Assembly: GCA_947253765.1 (NCBI GenBank)
Contig: CAMYAK010000001.1
Location: 186,001 to 250,000 of the forward strand
Length of the DNA stretch: 64,000 bases
Direction: 5' to 3'
DNA from: an uncultured Tissierellia bacterium
GTDB lineage: Bacteria; Bacillota; Clostridia; Tissierellales; Peptoniphilaceae
Shown: positions 52,337 to 59,452 of the stretch, in pieces
How positions within the stretch are numbered: the stretch's first letter is position 1
How the letters are laid out: every line of letters starts with the position of its first letter
Notes under the pieces: generated by a model
Told to the model about the DNA's origin: nothing
Seen by the model: the letters and a program-made list of their open reading frames with translations, nothing else
Database searches by the model: none
Program-made: the position numbers and the translations under genes

Positions 52337-53512
52337 ATGGACGAGGAAAAGCTGGAAAAGGATCTTGAAATAACAGAAGAAGCCGGCGGGACAACAGAAA
52401 GTGGCGGGGAGAAGGCGGAAAAAGAGCTTTACTTCAATCCGGCCATAGTTTCAAGTATGGTCGCGCTTGTTCTTCTTATTGTGTCAATTTTTCTTTTCGG
52501 AATAAAGAGGGGGTCGGGAAGGGACATCTCATTTTCGCCCAATTGGACCAACTGCATTCTCAACGGCAATATCCTCTATTACAAAGAAGGCAAGTATTTT
52601 TATGCCCTGGACGGCAGGAGGGAAGTATACAAGCTTGAGCTTCCGGATGACCAGGCTAAAATCGCCTATTCGTATGACGGGCTTTTTATAAGGGCTACAA
52701 ACGGAACTCTTTTATATTACGACTTGCCGAGTGGCCAGAAGCTGGCCGAAAAAAAGGTGGCTGACGGGGATTTCATCGCCTATATGTCAGACGAAAGCAA
52801 GGTCTTGGCAAAATCAGACCGCCTTATGGTCCTGGATGACAAGCTCAACATAGATTCGGTCATAGGGACTTCCGGCAAGCCTTTGATGGCTGATAGGATT
52901 GCAAACGGGCTTCTTGTGGTTTCTGAAGGGGCTCAGAAAGAATTTACCGAGGAGGGTGGCCTCCAATGGGATCCGGGAATAGCTCCGCCGCCCAAGGACG
53001 ACCCGGATTATCAGATCCTGGAGCTTTTCAACAACAAGGACCTTCTTTTGAAGCTGCCTTTGAGTGCAAGGGTCCTTGCTATCAAGTCTCTTGGAGACAA
53101 GTATATGGTCCTCATGGAAGATAGGCTCCTGGTTTTTGACGGTGAGAAGATCTTTTCATCCACCCCTTTAACCGGGATAAAGGCTTGGAAGCTGGATGAA
53201 CAAAGTTATGTCCTGACCGGCCGGGAACTGCTAGAAATCAGCCCCGGTGGCCGGGTCAAGAGGACGGGCCTCCCATTTGAGTGTAATTTTTTGGCCGTCT
53301 CCGATACGGCGGCTTATTGTATAGGGGATTTCGGCGCTTTGAGGGTGCTTGAGGGCAAGAAGTCCAATACCTATGAAGATCTTGATCTTAAGCCTATGCA
53401 TGGTGTAAAAAATCCGATTGTCGAGAATTTAGACGGGAGCCCGGCCCTCATAAGCACCGGGGGTTTCGTCTTTTTGGATTCGGTCAAGCCCGGGAAGGCC
53501 GGCAGCAAGTAG
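52337..53512 (+). CDS. membrane-anchored beta-propeller-like protein of unknown function
   Basis: A 391-residue protein. The first ~35 residues are acidic, then one membrane segment (IVSSMVALVLLIVSIFLFGI). The extracellular part shows repeated strand pairs with Y-Y/F and D-x-x patterns (GNILYYKEGKYFYALDGRRE, GTLLYYDLPSGQKLAEKKVA, SKVLAKSDRLMVLDDKLNID), typical of a beta-propeller or PQQ-like fold. No family is recognised. It starts just after the transporter gene with AGGAAA upstream and might be functionally linked. The start is the ATG at 52337; the frame extends into the transporter gene. Confidence 0.6.
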   Translation: MDEEKLEKDLEITEEAGGTTESGGEKAEKELYFNPAIVSSMVALVLLIVSIFLFGIKRGSGRDISFSPNWTNCILNGNILYYKEGKYFYALDGRREVYKLELPDDQAKIAYSYDGLFIRATNGTLLYYDLPSGQKLAEKKVADGDFIAYMSDESKVLAKSDRLMVLDDKLNIDSVIGTSGKPLMADRIANGLLVVSEGAQKEFTEEGGLQWDPGIAPPPKDDPDYQILELFNNKDLLLKLPLSARVLAIKSLGDKYMVLMEDRLLVFDGEKIFSSTPLTGIKAWKLDEQSYVLTGRELLEISPGGRVKRTGLPFECNFLAVSDTAAYCIGDFGALRVLEGKKSNTYEDLDLKPMHGVKNPIVENLDGSPALISTGGFVFLDSVKPGKAGSK

Positions 53513-53680
53513 GGGAAAGCCCGGAGCCGACCCGATTGCAGGCTTGGAGCTAGGCCGCAAGGGGCCTTACGCCGGTTGAATTTGCCGGCTTGCCGGCAGG
53601 CCACAAGACCGGCCTTGCGCCGGGAAGGACGGCCGGCTTGACGGCTTGTTTTTGGGATTTTAAGCGATGGAGGTTCGACT
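53513..53680. other. GC-rich spacer
   Basis: A 168-bp stretch much richer in GC than the genes around it, dominated by GCCGGCTTG-like and CCGGC words. No open frame or terminator is evident. It resembles the GC-rich stretch at 55524-55788. Confidence 0.45.
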
Positions 53681-54544
53681 ATGGAAGCTCATATCATTGA
53701 AAAAATCTTAAGTGAAAGGTTCAACTTTCCTGACTGGGCCATTATCTGCGTCCTGATTATCCTCATTATCCTGCTATCCAAGATAGCCATAAAAATATTT
53801 TCTGTCCTCATAGACAGGTTTTTCAGCAGGCACATGGGATTTTCCCAAACCGCCCGCACCAAGACTGTAAGAGGGGCCCTATTCAACACAGTCCGGATCC
53901 TCATCATTTTCTTCGCTCTTATGAACATCCTTGAACTCTTCGGGATAAATACGGGCTCGGTATTGGCAGCGGCGGGAATAGGCGGAATTGCCGTTGCTTT
54001 CGGTGCCCAAAAGGTTGTTGCCGATATTTTCTCAGGCTTCTTTCTCCTGGTCGACAACGACATGAATGTTGGGGACTGGGTGGTTCTGGGAAGTCTTGAA
54101 GGCAGGGTCATTTCGATCGGGGTCAGGCATACCAAGCTCAAGGCCTATTCCGAGGCAATCTACATAATTCCAAATTCCGAGATCAAGACAATAATAAATC
54201 ACGGTCAGAGCCCGGCCCAAATCCAGGCCGACATAGTTATAGAGCTGGCCGGATCCTTTTGTTTGGAAAAGGCCCTGAAGTCGACTGACAAGGCCATTGA
54301 CAGGGTCTATGCGGATAATCCTGACTTCTTTGTGGAGAGGCCCAAGTATCTTGGGCTTGACAAGCTGGGGCCCTATTCCTATTCAATGCATTTTTCTCTG
54401 AGGTCCGTTATGGGCAACCAATACAAGGCCCAGCGGGCAATGCGGGAGTTCTGTCTCAAGGTTTTACAGGAGGACGGGGCCTTTGATTTCAATGTTATGA
54501 GTGGGGCCAACGGTGCGAATTGTGCAAATAATGCCGATAGCTGA
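53681..54544 (+). CDS. MscS-family mechanosensitive ion channel
   Basis: A 287-residue small-conductance mechanosensitive channel. The pore helix TM3 reads VLAAAGIGGIAVAFGAQKVV, with the alternating glycine/alanine pattern of MscS, followed by DIFSGFFLLVDNDMNVGDWV, the start of the beta domain. Two earlier membrane segments are near residues 18-40 and 70-92. It releases ions on hypo-osmotic shock. A short poly-GAN-type C-terminal tail (MSGANGANCANNADS) is odd and low in complexity. Confidence 0.88.
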   Translation: MEAHIIEKILSERFNFPDWAIICVLIILIILLSKIAIKIFSVLIDRFFSRHMGFSQTARTKTVRGALFNTVRILIIFFALMNILELFGINTGSVLAAAGIGGIAVAFGAQKVVADIFSGFFLLVDNDMNVGDWVVLGSLEGRVISIGVRHTKLKAYSEAIYIIPNSEIKTIINHGQSPAQIQADIVIELAGSFCLEKALKSTDKAIDRVYADNPDFFVERPKYLGLDKLGPYSYSMHFSLRSVMGNQYKAQRAMREFCLKVLQEDGAFDFNVMSGANGANCANNADS

Positions 54545-54564
54545 GAGGCGGTATGAGGTAGTAT

Positions 54565-54801
54565 ATGGTGAAGTATAGGATTGGGGACCGGGTCATGCTG
54601 AAAAAGGGCCATCCCTGCGGAAACAATGAGTGGATTATAAAAAGGACCGGGGTCGAAATAAAGCTGGAATGCAGTGCCTGTGGCCGAATGGTATTGATGA
54701 AACGCCAAGACTTCCACAAGTGGCTGCGTAAAATAATGAACGAGGAAGGCAAGTTTGTCTCCATAGTTAATTTTGAGAGAAGTCCCGAGGGGGAGGCCTG
54801 A
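54565..54801 (+). CDS. DUF951 protein
   Basis: A 78-residue basic protein of the DUF951 family: RIGDRVMLKKGHPCGNNEWI followed by a C-x-x-C pair (CSACGRMVLMKRQDFHKWLR). The start is the ATG at 54565. DUF951 proteins are widespread in Firmicutes and usually sit beside an mscS gene, as here. Function unknown; the fold suggests nucleic-acid binding. Confidence 0.85.
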   Translation: MVKYRIGDRVMLKKGHPCGNNEWIIKRTGVEIKLECSACGRMVLMKRQDFHKWLRKIMNEEGKFVSIVNFERSPEGEA

Positions 54802-54860
54802 TCGGACCGCCCGGGATGGCGCTGTGTTGGGGCGGCGCGGGATCATAGAGAAAAATAGAG

Positions 54861-54886
54861 GGGGTTTGGCGAAAATGCCAAACCCC
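54861..54886. repeat. perfect hairpin before the 55-bp array
   Basis: GGGGTTTGGC and GCCAAACCCC pair perfectly around GAAAAT. It follows the DUF951 gene by 60 bases and could be its terminator, although only a short T-containing tail follows. Confidence 0.65.
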
Positions 54887-54909
54887 TTCTACTATGTTTG
54901 ACCCTTGAA

Positions 54910-55331
54910 TCATGGGGGTCCGGCTAAAGTTGGGTAACCCCCATGACACGAGTCGGCCGGAAAATCAGGGGGAAAGGCCAAAAAGCGGGCCACCCCATTG
55001 ACACAAGTTGGCCTGGAAATCATGGGAGTCCGGCTAAATATGGACCATCCCCATGACCTGAGCCGGATCAAAAATCATGGGGATTCGGCTAAATGTGGAC
55101 TATCCCCATGACTCAGTCAATCTGTAAAATCAATGGGGTTGAGCGAAAAGCGGAGAACCCCATTGAGTCAAACTGGCACGGAGATCATGGGGATTCAGCG
55201 TAACGTGGGCTACCCCATTGAAAAAGGTCGGCTCGGCAATCATGGGGAATAGCCCAAAACCGGACAACCCCTCTGAAAAAGGTCGAGCCGGCGGTCATGG
55301 GGAAAGGCCGAAATGCGGGGGACCCCCATGA
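54910..55331. repeat. array of eight hairpin units at exactly 55-bp spacing
   Basis: Hairpins start at 54910, 54965, 55020, 55075, 55130, 55185, 55240 and 55295, each 37 bases long and separated by 18-base linkers. The left arm is TCATGGGGNN-like and the right arm NNCCCCATGA-like. The unit at 55130 reads TCAATGGGGT with ACCCCATTGA, so both arms gained the same base. Units at 54910 and 55020 pair GGGGGT with ACCCCC, and GGGAGT with the less perfect ATCCCC. The loop carries a conserved GGCTAAA-type core in several units. The linkers share a looser CGAGTCGGCCGG-like pattern. No reading frame runs through it (55 is not a multiple of three), no cas genes are near, and the units differ too much for a CRISPR. 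Confidence 0.85.
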
Positions 55332-55364
55332 TTCACATGCCGCCCTTAATGAAATCCGGTCGTA

Positions 55365-55467
55365 GATAGTGTTGGTTAGTCAAAAACACAAAACCAACAC
55401 TATCAAGCTCGGCATGAGGCGCCAAAAGGACTAGTGTTGGTTAGCCAAAAACGCAAAACCAACACTA
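55365..55467. repeat. two near-identical long hairpins in tandem
   Basis: The first (55365-55404) pairs GATAGTGTTGGTT with AACCAACACTATC around AGTCAAAAACACAA. The second (55432-55467) has the same arms less two bases and a loop differing at two positions. They lie directly beyond the 55-bp array and appear to be a separate duplicated unit of about 66 bp. Confidence 0.8.
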
Positions 55468-55495
55468 TCCTTATCGAAATAAGCATAAAAAAGGA

Positions 55496-55523
55496 GGGCA
55501 GATCCGAAATTTCGGATCTGCCC
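55496..55523 (-). terminator. 28-bp perfect palindrome, likely terminator
   Basis: GGGCAGATCCGAAA joined to its exact complement. On the minus strand it is followed by TCCTTTTTT, a usable terminator for the PfkB gene, though about 265 bases lie between the stop and the hairpin. Confidence 0.6.
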
Positions 55524-55788
55524 CCCCTCATATAAGTCAATGTAGAGTGCCGCTCGGAAAGCAGTTGGCGGCACGGATTAAGATAGGCCGCCGCCAAGGT
55601 CAAGGCCGGGCAGTGCCACGGGCGGCTCCGTATCGGTTCCACGAACGCAAGTCCCGAAGGCTCGAGGCCCCACGACCGCAAGCCAAACAGGCTCAAGGGC
55701 CCAAGGCAACAAGCTGCTCAGACCCACCCCTGGTCCAAAGCCCAAAGCCATGAGGCCCGAGTCCCAGGTCCAAAATCCCAAAGGCCCA
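55524..55788. other. GC-rich spacer downstream of the PfkB gene
   Basis: Rich in GGCCC, CAAGGC and CCCAAAGC words, without a ribosome binding site or convincing frame on either strand. Base use is unlike the genes on either side. Confidence 0.45.
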
Positions 55789-56709
55789 TTAATTCAGAGG
55801 CACCACCAAGTCCCTTTCCTGTTCCTCATGAATGCAGGGGAGGGCCGGCAAGGCTTTTTCCTTGTAGGTAGCATTTGACACGGCCTGGGCAGAAGAAAAA
55901 GCGGCTTCGGGATCGTTGAGCCTCATGTAGTCGCTGACAAAGCCGGCCACCAAGGCTATCCCGGTGTAGGTCTCGGATACAATCTTGCCCTCGGGGCCCT
56001 TGGACCTGAAAGCCCGCTTATCCTTGGTAATAAAGATGGAGCCGTCAAGGCCGAGATTGACCAGGACATTTTGGGCCCCCATATCAAGACATTGGATGGC
56101 TCCGCCGATTATCTCCTCTTCACTCCTGAAATCGTCCTCGAGCATATCGCTAAGGTCGCTGAGAGTCGGGGTTATAAGGAGAGGCTTTTTAGCCAGAGTA
56201 TCTATTAGATATTCTTTTGAAATGATTGGCAAAAACTCAGCCCCGTTTACAAGGGCAATCTCGATCATGCGGTTATAAACATCAGAAGACATGCTGCCCG
56301 GCAAGGAGCCGGCAATTATTAGGAAGTCCCCCTCCCTTATCCTTGACAGATAGTACATTAGGGTGTTTATTTCATTAATACTTATTTCAGCCCCCTTGCC
56401 AAGGATCCTGGTTTCCGTAGACCCGTCAAAAATTGACAGGTTGATCCTGGTATTCTGAGCTATGTGAACAAAATTATGGGCGACCCCTTCACTTGTTAGG
56501 GCCTCCTCTATAAACTCACCGGTCTTTCCGCCGACAAAACCCGTCGCCGTCGAGGGAATATCCATCAGGTTGAGCATACGGGATATGTTTATAGCCCTTC
56601 CCCCGGCATTCATGGTATCGAAGGTTGAGTAGTTGGTTCTTCCTGCTTTTAGAGAATCCACACCGGATAAAAAGTCCAGAGAAGGATTCAGGGTCACGGT
56701 ATAAATCAT
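55789..56709 (-). CDS. PfkB-family sugar-kinase homologue lacking the catalytic aspartate
   Basis: A 306-residue protein of the FruK/LacC branch (1-phosphofructokinase/tagatose-6-phosphate kinase). The N-terminus MIYTVTLNPSLDFL is typical and the whole length aligns with the family. Two signatures are altered. The substrate motif GGKGINVSR reads AGGRAINISRML. The C-terminal G-A-G-D-S-x-V-A-G-F, with the catalytic aspartate, reads YTGIALVAGFVSD, so the aspartate is isoleucine and the anion-hole glycine context is changed. The frame is otherwise undamaged, which argues against simple decay. It may be an inactive or regulatory protein. The sequence AAAGAGAGT occurs three times just upstream, the last as its ribosome binding site. 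Confidence 0.75.
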   Translation of the reverse strand: MIYTVTLNPSLDFLSGVDSLKAGRTNYSTFDTMNAGGRAINISRMLNLMDIPSTATGFVGGKTGEFIEEALTSEGVAHNFVHIAQNTRINLSIFDGSTETRILGKGAEISINEINTLMYYLSRIREGDFLIIAGSLPGSMSSDVYNRMIEIALVNGAEFLPIISKEYLIDTLAKKPLLITPTLSDLSDMLEDDFRSEEEIIGGAIQCLDMGAQNVLVNLGLDGSIFITKDKRAFRSKGPEGKIVSETYTGIALVAGFVSDYMRLNDPEAAFSSAQAVSNATYKEKALPALPCIHEEQERDLVVPLN

Positions 56710-56867
56710 ATTAAACTCTCTTTCATTAGAACTCTCTTTAGCTATATCTTAGCACTCTCTTTCATTAGCAAAATTTAAAAGCAAACTTTAAAGCGCTTAA
56801 CCTAAAATACAATACATTTTTTATCTATTATACCAGCAAAGTCATCTTCTTTTATACCGACATTCTT
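56710..56867. other. spacer with repeated AAAGAGAGT (minus strand)
   Basis: On the minus strand CTAATGAAAGAGAGT occurs twice (56713-56728 and 56751-56766) with a third partial copy between. The copy nearest the gene forms the ribosome binding site. At 56844-56875 the word TTTTATACCGACA is repeated in tandem near the end of dinB. Confidence 0.55.
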
Positions 56868-58145
56868 TTATACCGACAGAGCCTCTTTCTTTCTGTCCTC
56901 ATTTAAAGAAACAAAACTATTTACCGGCATAGTGACCCGGTTATTATCAAAATTCGTCGCCCTATAATTATATATATTGGCAAAGCGGCAGGAGGCAGGC
57001 CCATATTTCCGCCTCAAATCAACCATGGCTGCACTCAATCTCTCCCTTTTCTCATGCTTTAAATAATCCGGAAGAAACGAGGGCTGACAATAGTTTGAGG
57101 CCTTAACAAGCTTTTCTGCCCTTATAGTCATGGCCCGGACCGGCTCATGGCAAGACCCCATAGCCACAAATATATCCATGGCCCTTTCCGAAATCTCAGC
57201 CGCATTTTGGCAGGGAAAATCCAGCCCCAGGCTCAAGTTTCGACTGATAAGATAAGTATCGCGCACCGACAAGTTGATGGCCCCGGCCAGGAAGCCCTTT
57301 TCGCTCAGCCTTTTCTCCACCTCTTCGGATAGGCGGAGCAGGGACTCGGCCACCTCCTCAAGGCCGACGAGGTCATGATTGAAGGTGGAGCCGCAGCCTA
57401 TTGACTTAACGGGGGGCCTATATTTATAAAAGGCGACCGGGCAGGAATCTCGCCCATTTGCAGCTTCAAAAAGTCGAAGTCCGTTTATGCCAAGAAGCTT
57501 TTTTATAAAGAAAGGCTCGGACAGGGCCAGGTCGCCAATGGTCTCTATGCCGTAGCGGTTCAATTTGGTCCGGGTCCTTGGACCGCAGAAAAGCAGGCTT
57601 TCAACCGGGAGGGGCCAGGCAATCTCCCTGTAGTTTGTAGAGTCTATGAGTGTTTGACAATCCGGTTTCTTATAGTCGCTTCCAAGCTTTGCGAATATCT
57701 TGTTATCGCTGATGCCTACGGAAATGCTGATCCCAAGCTCATCCTTGAAGCGGAACCTGAGCCTTTGAGCCAGCTTTTCAGCAGGCCCGTAATTCTTCTC
57801 GCTTCCGCTTATATCTATCCAACACTCGTCAATGCCGAAAGGCTCAACTTGGGGACTATATTCAAGATATATGTAATGGGCCAACCTGGAAAACTCAAGA
57901 TAGCATGAAAAATCCGCAGGAACCTCTATAAGGCCGGGACAGGCTTGGCGGGCTTGCCATAGGACTTGTCCCGTCTTAACTCCCATTTTCTTGGCCTCGG
58001 GGGACTTGGCCAGAACGATGCCGTTCCTGTCTCTCTCCGAACCGCAGACAGCTATGGGCCGCCCCTTTAATTCAGGGTGCCTGGCCTGTTCGATGGAGGC
58101 ATAACAGCTGTTCATATCACAATGTAGAATACTTCTTCTTCGCAT
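56868..58145 (-). CDS. dinB: DNA polymerase IV, Y family
   Basis: A 425-residue translesion polymerase. It has ILHCDMNSCYASIEQARHPE with the first catalytic aspartate, and FGIDECWIDISG with the second acidic pair. SVGISDNKIFAKLGSDYKKP follows, then the helix-hairpin-helix region and the little-finger domain ending near the C-terminus. Y-family polymerases copy past damaged bases with low fidelity. The fingers block CGSERDRNGIVLAKSPEAKK is normal. No clear clamp-binding peptide (QLxLF) is seen at the very end (VSLNEDRKKEALSV). Confidence 0.9.
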   Translation of the reverse strand: MRRRSILHCDMNSCYASIEQARHPELKGRPIAVCGSERDRNGIVLAKSPEAKKMGVKTGQVLWQARQACPGLIEVPADFSCYLEFSRLAHYIYLEYSPQVEPFGIDECWIDISGSEKNYGPAEKLAQRLRFRFKDELGISISVGISDNKIFAKLGSDYKKPDCQTLIDSTNYREIAWPLPVESLLFCGPRTRTKLNRYGIETIGDLALSEPFFIKKLLGINGLRLFEAANGRDSCPVAFYKYRPPVKSIGCGSTFNHDLVGLEEVAESLLRLSEEVEKRLSEKGFLAGAINLSVRDTYLISRNLSLGLDFPCQNAAEISERAMDIFVAMGSCHEPVRAMTIRAEKLVKASNYCQPSFLPDYLKHEKRERLSAAMVDLRRKYGPASCRFANIYNYRATNFDNNRVTMPVNSFVSLNEDRKKEALSV

Positions 58146-58463
58146 TACACGGATCTTTCTATATTTAATCAGTCAGGGGCCGATTGGAAAGCCGGGGCTT
58201 ATTGACAAGCCGGGGACCGCTCATTTACCTATTCCATGGGGCCATTAATGACCCGGGCCCCGCCCATCCACAGAACGCATTAATCCGGCAGCCTTCCGGA
58301 AGCCGATTCAACTTGACTAAGCCCGGGCCAAGTAATACAATAAACAGGAAGATAAACTTCCGATTAAGAAGATTATAAGAAGAATACATTCCCATGTCAA
58401 GAAAAATAGGAAGAAAAACTTCGCAAATTTCCGGGACCCTCCGGGGTCTCTTGGGGGGAGATT
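58146..58463. other. divergent intergenic region dinB/XRE
   Basis: A 318-bp spacer between the divergent dinB and XRE genes. Near 58430-58455 GGGACCC and GGGTCTC form a small hairpin before the GGGGGGAG ribosome binding site of the regulator. No LexA-type box (GAAC-N4-GTTC) was found. Nothing else is seen. Confidence 0.45.
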
Positions 58464-58832
58464 ATGAATTTTGGCGATAAGGTAAAGAATTTAAGAAAAG
58501 AAAAGGGCTTGACTCAGCGTGAACTGGGAGACCGGCTTGGCCTCAGCATGAGGACCATAGGCAGCTACGAATCGGGGACCAGCTACCCCAAGTCAAGGTC
58601 AATTTATACAAAGATGGCTGAGATCTTTTCTGTTGAAGAAAATTATCTGAAGATTGAGAACGAGGCGGGCCGGCCGGGACCGGACACTGATGACAGCTCG
58701 GAGAAGGTTAAGAATTTGATAGAGGAACTGTCGGCCATGTTTGCCGGAGGCAGGCTCAGCGAAGAGGATAAGGACGCTGTCATGAGGGCCCTGCAGGATG
58801 CTTATTGGGATGCCAAGAAAGACAGAAAATGA
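58464..58832 (+). CDS. XRE-family regulator
   Basis: A 122-residue protein with an N-terminal helix-turn-helix of the Cro/C1 type (VKNLRKEKGLTQRELGDRLG and LSMRTIGSYESGTSYPKSRS). A short C-terminal helical part follows. It overlaps the start of the metallopeptidase gene in an ATGA arrangement. The pairing is the classic layout of ImmR/ImmA regulators of mobile elements and toxin systems, where the peptidase cleaves the repressor. Confidence 0.85.
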   Translation: MNFGDKVKNLRKEKGLTQRELGDRLGLSMRTIGSYESGTSYPKSRSIYTKMAEIFSVEENYLKIENEAGRPGPDTDDSSEKVKNLIEELSAMFAGGRLSEEDKDAVMRALQDAYWDAKKDRK

Positions 58833-59338
58833 TGAATATAGAAGGAATCGTGGACCAATTAAAAGAAAAATATGGGACCGGGGATCCCGACATCTTGGCC
58901 TGTGCAATGGGAGTCCATATATATGAGAGGGAGGACTTCACAAGGCTATTGGGAATGTCGGCCAAGGTCGGGGGCAGGAGCTGTATTTTCCTCAACGCAG
59001 GCATGGAAAGCCAGGAGAGGAGGATTGTCCTTGCTCACGAGCTGGGCCACACGGTCCTCCACGAAGAGGAAGAAGGTATAAGCGGGGTAATTCAATTCAC
59101 CCTTTTTAACACAAACGACAGGACTGAATATGAGGCCAATGTTTTTGCAGCCCACCTGCTTTTGGACGAAAAAGATATAGAGGACTTGGCCGGGGACGGG
59201 TACGACGCTCCGGATATAGCTAAAAGCCTAAATGTCGACATAAACCTGCTCCTGATCAAACTTCATGAAATGCAGAAGAAGGGTTGGAAAATGAACCCGA
59301 CAGACACGCCAAGGGCAGACTTTTTGAGGAGGTCATAG
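58829..59338 (+). CDS. ImmA/IrrE-family metallopeptidase
   Basis: A 169-residue zinc peptidase: IVLAHELGHTVLHEE provides the H-E-x-x-H motif, with a third ligand near YEANVFAAHLLL. ImmA-type enzymes inactivate partner repressors on a signal. The ATG at 58829 overlaps the XRE stop. No integrase, excisionase or toxin is near, so the target may be chromosomal or the pair may be a leftover of an element. Confidence 0.85.
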   Translation: MMNIEGIVDQLKEKYGTGDPDILACAMGVHIYEREDFTRLLGMSAKVGGRSCIFLNAGMESQERRIVLAHELGHTVLHEEEEGISGVIQFTLFNTNDRTEYEANVFAAHLLLDEKDIEDLAGDGYDAPDIAKSLNVDINLLLIKLHEMQKKGWKMNPTDTPRADFLRRS

Positions 59339-59452
59339 ACAAAATATTTCCGCAAAGATACATAAAGAATAGCGGAAGAAAAGAATCTCCTATATAATAT
59401 TTAGGATGAGAGAAGAGAGATGTAGCTTTTTATTAATAACGGGGAGATTGAC

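Noticed and set aside
54910..55331. CRISPR array
   Set aside because: The units share structure but not a constant repeat, the linkers are only 18 bases and are themselves similar, and no cas gene is near.
55403..55781. Short ORFs on both strands in the GC-rich spacer
   Set aside because: They overlap each other and the hairpins, show low complexity and have no start signal.
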